Part shown: positions 8,732 through 21,649 of the stretch, piece by piece
How the letters are laid out: every line of letters begins with the position of its first letter
Numbering within the stretch: the stretch's first letter is position 1
NCBI RefSeq assembly: GCF_013348785.1
Contig: NZ_CP054691.1
Location: 2,046,001-2,110,000 of the forward strand
DNA from: Gordonia sp. X0973
GTDB taxonomy: Bacteria > Actinomycetota > Actinomycetes > Mycobacteriales > Mycobacteriaceae
DNA: 64,000 bases
Reading direction: 5' to 3'
Program-made: the position numbers and the translations under genes
Notes under the pieces: model-generated
Told to the model about the DNA's origin: nothing
Databases searched by the model: none
What the model saw: only the letters and a program-made list of their open reading frames with translations

Positions 8732-9362
8732 GGGCGGCCTCCCGACGCAGTGCCAGTGCTTGGTAGACGTACTCGATGCCGGTCACGACCGTAACGATAA
8801 GGGCAGCGGCCATGACGATGTGCGCCGCCCATTCCCACGGATGCGGCAGGGGGATCAGGTAGAGCCCGATCGCGATCGATTGGAGCATCGTCTTGAGCTT
8901 GCCGCCGCGGCTGGCCGCGATGACGCCGTGGCGCAGCACCCAGAACCGCAGCAGCGTCACGCCGATCTCGCGGACGATGATGATCGCGGTGACCCACCAC
9001 GGCAGGATGTGCAGGAGCGACAGGCCGATCAGCGCCGCCCCGATCAGCGCCTTGTCGGCGATCGGGTCGGCGATCTTGCCGAAGTCGGTGACGAGTCCGT
9101 ACTTGCGGGCGACTCGGCCGTCGATCTGGTCGGTGATCGCCGCGACGGCGAAGACGCCGAAGGCCGCCCATCGCCATGCGTCGGAGTGCCCGCCGTCGGC
9201 AAAGAGGACGAGTATGAAGACCGGGACGAGCACGAACCGCAGGATCGTCAGGAGGTTGGCGACGTTCCACACCGACGGCCGGTCCCCCACCGGCTCCGCG
9301 CCCGACACGGCGGCGCGATCGGCCGTATCGCCTGCTTGCGGGCCACCCGCGCGAATTTCCAC
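8724..9362 (-). CDS. pgsA: CDP-diacylglycerol-glycerol-3-phosphate 3-phosphatidyltransferase
   Basis: CDP-alcohol phosphatidyltransferase of 212 residues that makes phosphatidylglycerol phosphate in the membrane. The catalytic signature DxxDGxxARxxxxxxxxGxxxDxxxD is complete ('DQIDGRVAR', then 'GKIADPIAD'). Several membrane helices are evident. It lies in the Rv2746c (pgsA3) position, and the local neighbourhood (cinA, clgR, ftsK) supports PgsA rather than PIS or CLS. The GTG start at 9362 is preceded 6 nt upstream by TAGGCT (9369-9374), implying a leaderless mRNA divergent from argA. Confidence 0.93.
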   Translation of the reverse strand: MEIRAGGPQAGDTADRAAVSGAEPVGDRPSVWNVANLLTILRFVLVPVFILVLFADGGHSDAWRWAAFGVFAVAAITDQIDGRVARKYGLVTDFGKIADPIADKALIGAALIGLSLLHILPWWVTAIIIVREIGVTLLRFWVLRHGVIAASRGGKLKTMLQSIAIGLYLIPLPHPWEWAAHIVMAAALIVTVVTGIEYVYQALALRREAARD

Positions 9363-9368
9363 CGTCTC

Positions 9369-9432
9369 AGCCTAGCGGTGCCACGCCCGGACCACATGGT
9401 GGGAGGCCGCTGCGCAACCGTGTCGCTACTCT
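9369..9432. promoter_or_regulatory. Divergent leaderless promoters of pgsA and argA
   Basis: Two TANNNT -10 boxes face away from each other: TAGGCT on the minus strand at 9369-9374, 6 nt from the pgsA GTG, and TACTCT on the plus strand at 9427-9432, 8 nt from the argA ATG. No Shine-Dalgarno sequence fits either gene, so both mRNAs are probably leaderless. Confidence 0.55.
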
Positions 9433-9440
9433 GTTTATCC

Positions 9441-9983
9441 ATGACGGCTGACTCCGACCCGCGCGACGTGCTCGTCCGGCGGGCCCGCACGTCGGACGTC
9501 CCGCGGATCAAAACGCTCATCGACGTGTACTCCGGGCGCATCCTGCTGGCCAAGAACCTCGTCACCCTCTACGAGTCGGTGCAGGAGTTCTGGGTCGCCG
9601 AGGTCGACGGCGAGGTCGTCGGCTGCGGGGCGCTGCACGTGCTGTGGTCCGACCTCGGCGAGGTGCGCACCGTCGCCGTCGACCCGGCACAGGCCGGGCG
9701 CGGTATCGGCCACCGGATCGTGGCCCGCCTGATGGCCCAGGCCCGCGCGTTGGAACTGCACCGGGTCTTCGTGCTGACCTTCGAGACCGAGTTCTTCGCC
9801 CGGCACGGGTTCGCCGAGATCGAGGGCACCCCGGTGTCGCGCGAGGTGTACGAGGAGATGTGCCGTTCCTACGACACCGGTGTCGCCGAATTCCTCGACC
9901 TGTCCTACGTCAAGCCGAACACCCTGGGGAACACCCGGATGCTGGCACTGCTCGACGAAAGTCACGACCTCCCGACCGGGTGA
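9441..9983 (+). CDS. argA: GNAT amino-acid N-acetyltransferase (ArgA)
   Basis: GNAT acetyltransferase of 180 residues, in the position and of the type of Rv2747, which makes N-acetylglutamate at the start of arginine synthesis. The acetyl-CoA site is clear: 'VRTVAVDPAQAGRGIGHRIV' in part, with the Q/RxxGxG/A loop 'QAGRGIG'. Family blocks are also present: 'RILLAKNLVTLYES' near the N-terminus, and 'FETEFFARHGF' followed by 'PVSREVYEEMCRSYDTG'. The last block is typical of ArgA-like short enzymes. It is followed 9 nt later by the convergent terC stop. Confidence 0.9.
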   Translation: MTADSDPRDVLVRRARTSDVPRIKTLIDVYSGRILLAKNLVTLYESVQEFWVAEVDGEVVGCGALHVLWSDLGEVRTVAVDPAQAGRGIGHRIVARLMAQARALELHRVFVLTFETEFFARHGFAEIEGTPVSREVYEEMCRSYDTGVAEFLDLSYVKPNTLGNTRMLALLDESHDLPTG

Positions 9984-9992
9984 GCGGCGGAG

Positions 9993-10973
9993 TCACTCCA
10001 CCGGCTTCGCCGGGCGGTTGCGCGCGGCCGAGTGGATCAGGCTCGCCACGGTCGTGACGACGAGCGTCGCGCCGATCACCGCCAGCGAAAGCCCCGTCGA
10101 AATCTCCGGAACGGCGACGTGCTGCCCGCCGTTGATGAACGGCAGGGTGTTCTCGTGCAGCGCGTGCAGGATCAGCTTGACGCCGATGAACGCCAGGATG
10201 AACGAAAGCCCGTAGGACAGGAACACCAATCGGTCGAGTAGTCCGCCGATGAGGAAGTAGAGCTGCCGCAGACCCATGAGCGCGAACGCGTTGGCCGTGA
10301 ACACCAGGTAGGGCTCCTGGGTGAGGCCGTAGATCGCCGGAATCGAGTCGAAGGCGAACAGCAGGTCGGTGAACCCGATGACGACCAGGACCAGCAGCAG
10401 CGGCGTCGCGAGCCGACGGCCGTCGACCCGGGTGAACAGCTTGTCGCCGTCGTATTCCTCCGACGTCCGCAGGTGGCGTTTGGCGAACCGTTCGATGCGC
10501 CCCTCGCCCGCATCCTCCTCGCCGCCGCGCAGCATGTTGACCGCGGTGAGGACCAGGATCAGACCGAATGCGTAGAACACCCAGCTGTAGCGGGCGATGG
10601 CCGCGGCCCCCGCGGCGATGAAGATCCCGCGCATGAACAGCGCCATGAGGATGCCCAGCAGCAACACCTTCTGCTGGTAGATCCGCGGCACGGCGAACTT
10701 CGCCATGATCACGACGAAGACGAACAGGTTGTCGACCGAGAGCGCCTTCTCGGTCACGTACCCGGCGAAGTATTCACCGGCAAAGCCCCCGCCCCAGCGC
10801 CACCACACGAACAGGCCGAAGACGACGGCGATCGCGATGTAGACCGTCGACCAGAACCCGGACTCGCGAAGAGTCGGCGCGTGCGGCACCCGCACGTGGG
10901 AGAAGAAATCGAAAACGAAGAGACCCAGAATCACGAGAATGGTGATTCCCCAGGTCAGAAATGAGATGTCCAA
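9993..10973 (-). CDS. TerC/Alx-family membrane protein (Mn2+ exporter type)
   Basis: Integral membrane protein of 326 residues with eight or more hydrophobic helices. TerC-family signatures include 'YVTEKALSVDNLFVFVVI' and 'TDLLFAFDSIPAIYGLT', the paired acidic-residue helices used for metal transport. Members behind yybP-ykoY riboswitches (Alx, YkoY, MeeF/MeeY) export or load Mn2+. I chose TTG 10973: it gives the typical 'MDISFLTWG' start and stands 9 nt after a GGAGG. Frames upstream of it run through the leader RNA. A TerC role in tellurite resistance is possible, but the leader argues for manganese. Confidence 0.88.
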   Translation of the reverse strand: MDISFLTWGITILVILGLFVFDFFSHVRVPHAPTLRESGFWSTVYIAIAVVFGLFVWWRWGGGFAGEYFAGYVTEKALSVDNLFVFVVIMAKFAVPRIYQQKVLLLGILMALFMRGIFIAAGAAAIARYSWVFYAFGLILVLTAVNMLRGGEEDAGEGRIERFAKRHLRTSEEYDGDKLFTRVDGRRLATPLLLVLVVIGFTDLLFAFDSIPAIYGLTQEPYLVFTANAFALMGLRQLYFLIGGLLDRLVFLSYGLSFILAFIGVKLILHALHENTLPFINGGQHVAVPEISTGLSLAVIGATLVVTTVASLIHSAARNRPAKPVE

Positions 10974-10981
10974 GCGACTCA

Positions 10982-11152
10982 ACCTCCAGCGCGCAACACG
11001 AGTGAAGCGATGCTGGAGGTCTCTCCCATCCGCCCATCGGATCGATGTCGCGGACCGGCGTCCCGGGTGTCGCGGTTCCAAACGATGGCGTCCGGTTCCG
11101 CGGCGCCGTATTGACGAGAGCGCCGACGAGGTCGGGGATACTCCCCTCCTGA
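10982..11152 (-). ncRNA. Probable yybP-ykoY Mn2+ riboswitch with expression hairpin
   Basis: The terC leader RNA shows a multi-stem aptamer: 5' AGGAGG (11145-11150) with the GGGGAGUA element of this class just after it, then a GUCAAUACGG element within a GGCGC/GCGCC stem. A long GC stem and a CAUCG/CGAUG hairpin follow, and it ends with GGGAGAGACCUCC at about 11015-11027. The last CCUCC can close P1 with AGGAGG. The same segment, ACCUCCAGC (11012-11020), is perfectly complementary over 9 bp to GCUGGAGGU (10982-10990), which contains the terC Shine-Dalgarno. That is a translational on-switch: the ligand stabilises P1 and frees the ribosome site. Class assignment is from remembered consensus; complementarity is seen directly. 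Confidence 0.75.
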
Positions 11153-11204
11153 TCGTGCGCTCAGTCTACCGGCTGTCGGCGAGGCGAGCCAGTCGCGTGC
11201 CGCG

Positions 11205-14051
11205 CTATTCGGTCCCGCCCCCGATGGAGGCGATGACGCCGGCCAGGTCCTCGGGCTTGACCAGGACCTCACGGGCCTTGGAGCCTTCCGACGGTCCGAC
11301 GATGCCGCGCGTCTCCATCAGGTCCATCAGCCTCCCCGCCTTGGCGAATCCCACGCGCAGCTTGCGCTGCAGCATCGATGTGGAGCCGAATTGGCTGCTC
11401 ACAACCAGTTCGATCGCCTGCAGCAGGTCGTCGAGGTCCCCGCCGATGTCGGCGTCGATCTCCTTCTTGTCCCCGGCCTTGGCCTCTGTCACGCCGTCGA
11501 CGAACTCCGGGTCCGCCTGGGTCTTCGCGAACTCGACGACGGCACTGATCTCGTCGTCGGTGATGAACGCGCCCTGCAGGCGCACCGGCTTGCTGGCCCC
11601 CATCGGCAGGAAGAGGCCGTCGCCCATGCCGATCAGCTTCTCGGCCCCCGGCTGGTCCAGGATGACGCGCGAATCGGTCAGCGACGAGGTGGCGAAGGCC
11701 AGCCGCGACGGGACGTTCGTCTTGATCAGGCCGGTGACGACGTCGACCGACGGCCGCTGCGTCGCCAAGACCAGGTGGATGCCCGCGGCGCGCGCCTTCT
11801 GGGTGATGCGCACGATGGCGTCCTCGACGTCGCGCGGAGCGGTCATCATCAGATCGGCGAGCTCGTCGACGATGGCGAGGATGTACGGGTAGGGCTGGTA
11901 CACGCGTTCGCTGCCCAGCGGGGCGGTGATCTCGCCCGAACGCACCTTGGCGTTGAAGTCGTCGATATGGCGGACCCGGCTGGCCTTCATGTCCTGGTAG
12001 CGCTGCTCCATCTCCTCGACCAGCCAGGCGAGCGCCGCCGCCGCCTTCTTGGGCTGCGTGATGATCGGGGTGATCAGGTGTGGGATGCCCTCATACGGCG
12101 TCAGCTCGACCATCTTCGGGTCGATGAGGATCATCCGGACGTCGTCGGGGGCCGAGCGCGCCAACAGCGAGACCAGCATTGAGTTGACGAAGCTCGACTT
12201 ACCCGATCCGGTCGAGCCGGCCACCAACAGGTGGGGCATCTTCGCCAGGTCGGCGGTCACGAAGTCGCCCTCGATGTCCTTGCCGAGGCCGATGACCAGC
12301 GGATGCTTGTCCTTGCGCGTCGACGGGGCCTTGAGGACGTCGGCCAGGCGGACCATCTCACGATCGGCGTTGGGCACCTCGATCCCGACGGCGGATTTGC
12401 CCGGGATGGGTGCCAGCAGACGCACGTTGTCGGTCGCGGCCGCGTAGGCGATGTTCCGCTGCAGCGCGGTGATCTTCTCGACCTTCACACCGGGGCCGAG
12501 TTCCACCTCGTACCGGGTGACCGTCGGGCCACGGGTGTAGCCGGTGACCGCTGCGTCGATCTTGAACTGCTCCAGGACGCCGGTGATCCGGTCGATCATC
12601 TCGTCGTTGGCGCGACTGCCCCGCTTGGGCGGATCGCCGTCGATCAGCAGCTTCGCGGGCGGGAGCCGGTAGGCGCGCTTGCGCGGCGCACCCCGGGTCG
12701 GCGCGCTCGGCGCGGGAATCGCGGCCTCCGGGACGGCCTGGGCGCCGGCCGGCGGACCGATCGGCTGGGTCGGCTCGTCACCGATGGGCATCGTCGTCCG
12801 GTTGGCGAACTCCTCGTCGTCGAGGGAACCGATGGGCGACGGGACACGGCTGGCGAGGGCACCGGCCGTCGGCCGCGTCGGCGTCGCCGACCAGGGCGCG
12901 TCGTCGGGCGGGTAGTTGTCGTGCGGTGTGGGCACGCGGCGCTGGGGTCCGGTCTGCTGCCAGGTCGGCACCTCGTCGTAGCCGAGGTCGTCGGACTGTC
13001 CGCCGGAGGCGATGTCGTCGAACTCGTCGTCCCACGGGGCCGCGACCGACTGTTCCGCGTCGTAGACCTCGTACTCGCCGTCATCCGCGTAGTCGTCGTA
13101 CTCGGTGTCGTATTCGGCGTAATCGTCGTCGGCGAAGTCGTCCGCCCCGACCACGCCGAACCGGCCGTAGCGCGATCCGAGACCCAGGTAGCCGCGCACA
13201 CCGTCGAACAGCTCGCGCACCGAGCTGCGGCTGACCATCACCGCGCCGCCCAGGCAGACGAGGACCAGCAGCGGAACGGCAAGCCACGGGGTGATCCCGC
13301 TGCTCAACGGGGTTCCGGCGACGAAACCGAGGAATCCGGCGACACGGCTGCGACCGTCGAGGTCGGTCGGCTGCCCGCCGATCAGGTGGATCAGACCGAG
13401 CACCGAGAGCACCACCAGAAGGAGGCCCACCACGATCCGCGGGCGACGCAGATGGTCGGCCGGACGGCGCATGAGCACCATCGCGGCGACGAACAGCAGC
13501 ACCGGCAGCGCGTACGCGCCCATCCCGACAGCGGAGCGGACCAGCGCGTCGAGGAAGGGGCCGACGGGTTCGGCCACGTGGAACCAGATGACCGCCGCCG
13601 ACGCCGCCGCGGCCACCAGCAGGATCAGCGCGATGGAGTCGCGTCGCTGCGACGGGGCCGCGACGGGCTCCTCGCCGTAGACGTCGGGGTCGGCCGGCGC
13701 CTCGTAGGCGCTGCCCATCCGGGCCACCGACCCCACGCCCCGGGCGGCGAATCCCCAGGCCGCAGCGATGCCGCTGCCCACCCGCATCCCGGCGGTGGGC
13801 CGGTGCAGGTCGACGGAGGCGTTGGCGTTGGTGCGCGATCGGGGCGCGCCGGTCTTGCCGCGTGCTGCCGACGAACGGTTCGCACCGCTTCTGGGAGTGC
13901 CTGACTTGGACTTGGCCGATCCGCCTCGACTCGCCGTCGAGCGCGTGCCCGAGGTTCGCGTCGAATCGGACCGTCCGGAGGAGGATTTCGCCGTCGAGCC
14001 ACGGGAAGCGGTTGAGCGCGCAGCGGTACGACTGGGTGCCTTCGAAGCCAT
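11205..14051 (-). CDS. ftsK: FtsK/SpoIIIE DNA translocase
   Basis: Septal DNA pump of 948 residues that clears chromosome ends (dif, Xer activation) during division. Order of domains: a Ser/Arg/Thr-rich basic tail (1-110); four membrane helices at about 150-290; an acidic Asp/Tyr and Pro linker (about 300-470); the RecA-like motor with Walker [10 protein letters not shown] near residue 615 and Walker B '[12 protein letters not shown]'; and the winged-helix gamma domain '[22 protein letters not shown]' in part at the C-terminus. ATG 14051 is chosen over one 15 codons upstream because TAAGCT (14059-14064) stands 7 nt before it, as in other leaderless genes here. Confidence 0.95.
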   Translation of the reverse strand: MASKAPSRTAARSTASRGSTAKSSSGRSDSTRTSGTRSTASRGGSAKSKSGTPRSGANRSSAARGKTGAPRSRTNANASVDLHRPTAGMRVGSGIAAAWGFAARGVGSVARMGSAYEAPADPDVYGEEPVAAPSQRRDSIALILLVAAAASAAVIWFHVAEPVGPFLDALVRSAVGMGAYALPVLLFVAAMVLMRRPADHLRRPRIVVGLLLVVLSVLGLIHLIGGQPTDLDGRSRVAGFLGFVAGTPLSSGITPWLAVPLLVLVCLGGAVMVSRSSVRELFDGVRGYLGLGSRYGRFGVVGADDFADDDYAEYDTEYDDYADDGEYEVYDAEQSVAAPWDDEFDDIASGGQSDDLGYDEVPTWQQTGPQRRVPTPHDNYPPDDAPWSATPTRPTAGALASRVPSPIGSLDDEEFANRTTMPIGDEPTQPIGPPAGAQAVPEAAIPAPSAPTRGAPRKRAYRLPPAKLLIDGDPPKRGSRANDEMIDRITGVLEQFKIDAAVTGYTRGPTVTRYEVELGPGVKVEKITALQRNIAYAAATDNVRLLAPIPGKSAVGIEVPNADREMVRLADVLKAPSTRKDKHPLVIGLGKDIEGDFVTADLAKMPHLLVAGSTGSGKSSFVNSMLVSLLARSAPDDVRMILIDPKMVELTPYEGIPHLITPIITQPKKAAAALAWLVEEMEQRYQDMKASRVRHIDDFNAKVRSGEITAPLGSERVYQPYPYILAIVDELADLMMTAPRDVEDAIVRITQKARAAGIHLVLATQRPSVDVVTGLIKTNVPSRLAFATSSLTDSRVILDQPGAEKLIGMGDGLFLPMGASKPVRLQGAFITDDEISAVVEFAKTQADPEFVDGVTEAKAGDKKEIDADIGGDLDDLLQAIELVVSSQFGSTSMLQRKLRVGFAKAGRLMDLMETRGIVGPSEGSKAREVLVKPEDLAGVIASIGGGTE

Positions 14052-14058
14052 GAGAGAA

Positions 14059-14064
14059 AGCTTA
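14059..14064 (-). promoter_or_regulatory. -10 box of ftsK, leaderless
   Basis: TAAGCT on the minus strand lies 7 nt before the ftsK ATG. No ribosome-binding site fits, so transcription probably begins at or next to the start codon. Confidence 0.45.
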
Positions 14065-14139
14065 ACTCTGGTGGTCACACCAATCACACCTGCCACACGG
14101 GTAACGGTGCGGCGTGTCGGATTTGTGACCTCCGGGCTT

Positions 14140-14202
14140 CCTCCCGCAGTTTCCCTTCTTCCCGACGAAACTTCGTCGGGAAGAGACGAGAAGTGCGGGA
14201 GG
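14140..14202 (-). terminator. Extended hairpin downstream of rnj
   Basis: Nested inverted repeats: an outer 9-bp arm CCTCCCGCA (14140-14148) with TGCGGGAGG (14194-14202), and an inner arm TTCCCGACG (14159-14167) with CGTCGGGAA (14174-14182). It begins 6 nt after the rnj stop on the minus strand and precedes ftsK. There is no clear U-run, as is common in actinobacteria. It may act as a terminator or protect the 3' end of the dapA-rnj mRNA. Confidence 0.6.
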
Positions 14203-14207
14203 AACCG

Positions 14208-17882
<3,675 letters not shown>

Positions 17883-17959
17883 GGGAATGCCTTCTGCTGG
17901 TGGGCTGGATGGCCCCAACACTAGCCCGGCCGTTCGCCTCGGCCGGTTATGGTCGGTTC

Positions 17960-18826
17960 ATGCAGCAGACCGCGTCGCCCCTCCTCCGCCCCACCCGACC
18001 GCGTCCCACCGCGGCCCGACTCACCACCGCGGCCGCCTGCGCCGTGCTCGCCCTCGGCATGACGGTGCTGGCCGTCGATCCGGCCGCACAGGCCGCGCCC
18101 GCCCCCGACTCCCGGTCCGGCGCCGCCCATTCCGACGCGGCCCACCCGGTGAAGACCGATCCGCGCCTGATCCGACTGCAGGGCACGGAGAACACGCGGA
18201 CCTTCGCGACCTACCGCACCACCGATGGGCATGCGCTGAACCCGCGGGTCATCCGCAGCGACAACCTGTCCAAGTTGACCCCGGGCGACCAGCGCGCCCT
18301 GGCCGGGCGCGGGGTGGCGACCGTCGTCGACCTGCGCACCGGCATCGAGCGGGGTTTGCAGCCCGATCGGCCGGTGCCCGGCGCCAAGAACGTCGCCGCC
18401 GACATCTTCGGCGACCAACTCGTCGGAGCGCTCAATCTCGACGACGGCTACCGCATGTTCGTCTCCGAGCCCCACGCCCGCGCCGAGTTCGCGCGGACCC
18501 TGCGGCTGGTGTCGGCCACCCTCGCCAAGGGACACGCGGTGCTGTTCCACTGCACGGCGGGCAAGGACCGCACCGGCTGGACCGCCGCCATGCTCCTGAC
18601 CATCGCCGGCGTCGACCGCGCGACGGTGAACCGCGACTACCTCGCGTCGAACAAGTTCCGCCACACCACCTCGGCCGACGCCCAGAACGGCGTGCGGATC
18701 GAATGGCTCAACACGTCGTTCGCGACCGCCGACCGCATGTACGGCAGCTTCGACGGCTACCTGCGCCGGGGGCTGCGCCTGTCCGACGCGGAGATCGCGA
18801 CCCTGCGCGCCCAGCTGCGCGGATAG
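17960..18826 (+). CDS. Secreted PtpB-like tyrosine/lipid phosphatase
   Basis: A 288-residue protein with an N-terminal export signal (basic start, hydrophobic core about 20-38, then AQAAPAP near residues 43-49) and a Y_phosphatase3 domain. The P-loop is 'HCTAGKDRTG', the CxxGKDR variant of M. tuberculosis PtpB that acts on phosphotyrosine and phosphoinositides. Upstream blocks 'IRSDNLSKLTPGDQ' and 'VVDLRTGIER' also fit this family. TATGGT at 17948-17953 is 6 nt before the ATG, so the mRNA is probably leaderless. The gene is monocistronic. A host-interaction role cannot be inferred here; surface lipid or protein dephosphorylation is equally possible. Confidence 0.85.
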   Translation: MQQTASPLLRPTRPRPTAARLTTAAACAVLALGMTVLAVDPAAQAAPAPDSRSGAAHSDAAHPVKTDPRLIRLQGTENTRTFATYRTTDGHALNPRVIRSDNLSKLTPGDQRALAGRGVATVVDLRTGIERGLQPDRPVPGAKNVAADIFGDQLVGALNLDDGYRMFVSEPHARAEFARTLRLVSATLAKGHAVLFHCTAGKDRTGWTAAMLLTIAGVDRATVNRDYLASNKFRHTTSADAQNGVRIEWLNTSFATADRMYGSFDGYLRRGLRLSDAEIATLRAQLRG

Positions 18827-18833
18827 CCGGCGC

Positions 18834-19595
18834 TCAGGCGAGGAGCGCGGTGAGCCGGGTCGCGGTGTCCTCGTGCCCGTGTACCTGCACCGAGTCGATG
18901 CCGAGGTCGGCGACCGGACGATCGTTGCCGCCCTCGTCGAGGCGGTCGCCGAAGAACAGGATGTCGCCGGTTCCCAGGCTCAGGAGCTCCATGAGCCGCC
19001 GCGCCCCATAGGCCTTGTCGATCCCCTTGCGGGTGATGTCGACCGAGGTCGAACCGCCGCTGCGGACCTCGAGATCGGGCAGCCGCTGCGCGGCGTAGGC
19101 GCGCAGGGATTCCTTCTTCCCGCCGTCGGGGTCCCAGGCGGCCTTCGCGTCGACGGGCGCCTTCTGGCCCAGGGCGCTGAAGGTGATCTGGCTGCCCCGG
19201 TCCTCGAGGATCGGACCCCACGTCTTCGACTCCCAGAGGCCCAGCTCGCGCGCACCCGTTTCGACGACGTCGAGCGCACGGGCCTTCTGGTCCTCGGTGA
19301 GGTCCTCCTTGTAGACGGTCTCCCAGTCGCCGTCGGCGAAGCGCAGGTAGTGGGTGCCGCACGTCGGCATGAGGTGCAGGCGCTCCAGCCCGTCGAAGCT
19401 CCCGATCCGGTTGAGGACTTGGTTGCGGAACTGGGTCTCGTTGCCGCCGGAGATGATGCACACCGACGCCTGCCCGAGCAGACGGCGCATCAGGTCGACC
19501 ATCTCGTCGCTCAACGGGCTCTTCGACGCGGCGAGCGTGTCATCGAGGTCGAACATCACGAGCGAATAGGACTTGCCGTCCTGGGTAACCGCCAC
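18834..19595 (-). CDS. HAD-IIB phosphatase, eukaryotic-type phosphomannomutase-like
   Basis: HAD-superfamily protein of 253 residues. Motif I is 'MFDLDDTLAASKSP' with the nucleophilic Asp, motif II is 'CIISGGNE', and the C-terminal motif is 'FFGDRLDEGGND'. The GGND ending, the 'SGGSTSVDITRKGIDKAYG' block and the overall length resemble alpha-phosphomannomutases (PMM1/2) rather than sugar-phosphate hydrolases. It could isomerise hexose phosphates or act as a phosphatase; the sequence alone does not decide. It lies alone, convergent with the PtpB-like gene. Confidence 0.75.
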   Translation of the reverse strand: MAVTQDGKSYSLVMFDLDDTLAASKSPLSDEMVDLMRRLLGQASVCIISGGNETQFRNQVLNRIGSFDGLERLHLMPTCGTHYLRFADGDWETVYKEDLTEDQKARALDVVETGARELGLWESKTWGPILEDRGSQITFSALGQKAPVDAKAAWDPDGGKKESLRAYAAQRLPDLEVRSGGSTSVDITRKGIDKAYGARRLMELLSLGTGDILFFGDRLDEGGNDRPVADLGIDSVQVHGHEDTATRLTALLA

Positions 19596-19663
19596 TGCAA
19601 TCCTTGTCGTCGGCCGGCGGGCAGCTCCCGCCCGGAGTCGGGAGTCTACTTTGCCATATCGGA

Positions 19664-20236
19664 TCAGCCGGGTTGCTGGGCTGCATCACCGGTGGCGGCG
19701 GCGCGGCTCTTGTACCAGTTGGTGAAACTGATCGGCAGGATGAAGCCGACCGCTTGGGCGATGCCGTCGGCTAGGTCGCCGGCATCGGTGCGGTAGATGA
19801 TCCAGACCGCGATCGCGGTGAGGGTGAACGCCACCGCCCAGACCGCGGTGATCACCCGGTTGACGCGACGGAACTTCTCGGTGCCCCAATATTGTTGCGG
19901 CACCTCACGTTTGGCGATTCCCTCGGTGAAGGGCTTGCCGATGGCCAACGAGGCCCACGCGGTCAACGCCAGCCAGCCGAACGCCAACGTGCTGTCGTAT
20001 TGGTGGATCGTCGTGTTCCGGGTGATGAATCCGACCGCCGCGAGCGCGACGAAGAAGACCACCGCGCTGATCTCGAGGATCTGCGCGTCGGGTCCGATAC
20101 CGTGCCGGCGGTCGTCGAGGATCAGCGCCAAACCGACGACGACGGCGGCCAACGCGCCCCAGCGCCAGGAGTCGTCGCTGAATCCGGCCACCACCCCGTA
20201 GACGATCCAGGGTGCGAATCCGCGCAGGATGGTCAT
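19664..20236 (-). CDS. Conserved integral membrane protein
   Basis: A 190-residue protein with about six hydrophobic helices and short polar loops. I do not recognise a family with certainty; layout and length recall septation-protein-A-like membrane proteins. An amphipathic loop 'FTEGIAKREVPQQYWGTEKFRRVNR' in part lies between helices four and five. ATG 20236 begins 'MTILRGFAPW' and no closer alternative exists. It is 41 nt downstream of folA on the same strand, so read-through from thyA-folA is possible. Confidence 0.6.
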   Translation of the reverse strand: MTILRGFAPWIVYGVVAGFSDDSWRWGALAAVVVGLALILDDRRHGIGPDAQILEISAVVFFVALAAVGFITRNTTIHQYDSTLAFGWLALTAWASLAIGKPFTEGIAKREVPQQYWGTEKFRRVNRVITAVWAVAFTLTAIAVWIIYRTDAGDLADGIAQAVGFILPISFTNWYKSRAAATGDAAQQPG

Positions 20237-20277
20237 CGTTCCTCGCTCCGCCTTCGTGTTCTCAATAGCGCTGCGTC

Positions 20278-20798
20278 TCAGTCGCGCTTGCGACGATAGT
20301 TGACGAATCGATAGTCGAGGCCGGAATCCGACCGCAGCCATTCGCCGGTGGACTCGGTCTCCCACCCGTCGCCGATCTCGGGTGCGAAAGCGTCGGCACC
20401 GGGCACGTCGACGTCGATCTCGGTGACCGCCAACTCGGTCGCCCGGGCCATCGTCGAGCGATAGATCTCGGCCCCGCCGATCACCGACACCGGCTCTCCC
20501 GCGGCCAGCGCGAGTGCCTCGTCGACGGTCCGCGCGCGCACCGCCCCGTCGTCGGACCAATCGTCGTTTCGGGTGACGACGATGTTGCGCCGCCCGGGCA
20601 GCGGGCGAAACTTTCGCGGCAGCGAGTCCCAGGTCTTACGGCCCATGACGACCGGATGGCCGACGGTCAGCTCCTTGAAGCGCGCCAGGTCTTCCGGGAC
20701 CCGCCACGGAATCGTGTTGTCGCGCCCGATCGCACCGTCGCGCGCCTGGGCCCACACGAGGCACACCCGCGCGGGCATGGCGACCCATGCGGTATCGC

Positions 20799-20802
<4 letters not shown>
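20278..20802 (-). CDS. folA: Dihydrofolate reductase
   Basis: NADPH-dependent reductase (174 residues) regenerating tetrahydrofolate. Motifs: '[19 protein letters not shown]' with the Met20-loop region, the acidic active-site residue in '[11 protein letters not shown]', '[12 protein letters not shown]' and '[10 protein letters not shown]'. GTG 20802 overlaps the thyA stop (GTGTGA) and gives eight extra residues. ATG 20778 starts nearer to the usual N-terminus and is an alternative. The thyA-folA overlap pairs the producer and the re-reducer of dihydrofolate. Confidence 0.95.
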
Positions 20803-21605
<803 letters not shown>

Positions 21606-21649
21606 GGCACCGAGTCTATCCAGCCGACGCGTCCGGGGCCCGCTTCGAC

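Noticed and set aside
12231..13904. 557-codon open frame on the plus strand opposite ftsK
   Set aside because: Antisense shadow of the ftsK motor and linker; no motifs.
19625..19644. CTCCCG/CGGGAG hairpin after the 19664 gene as terminator
   Set aside because: A stem of only 6 bp with no U-run is too weak to call.
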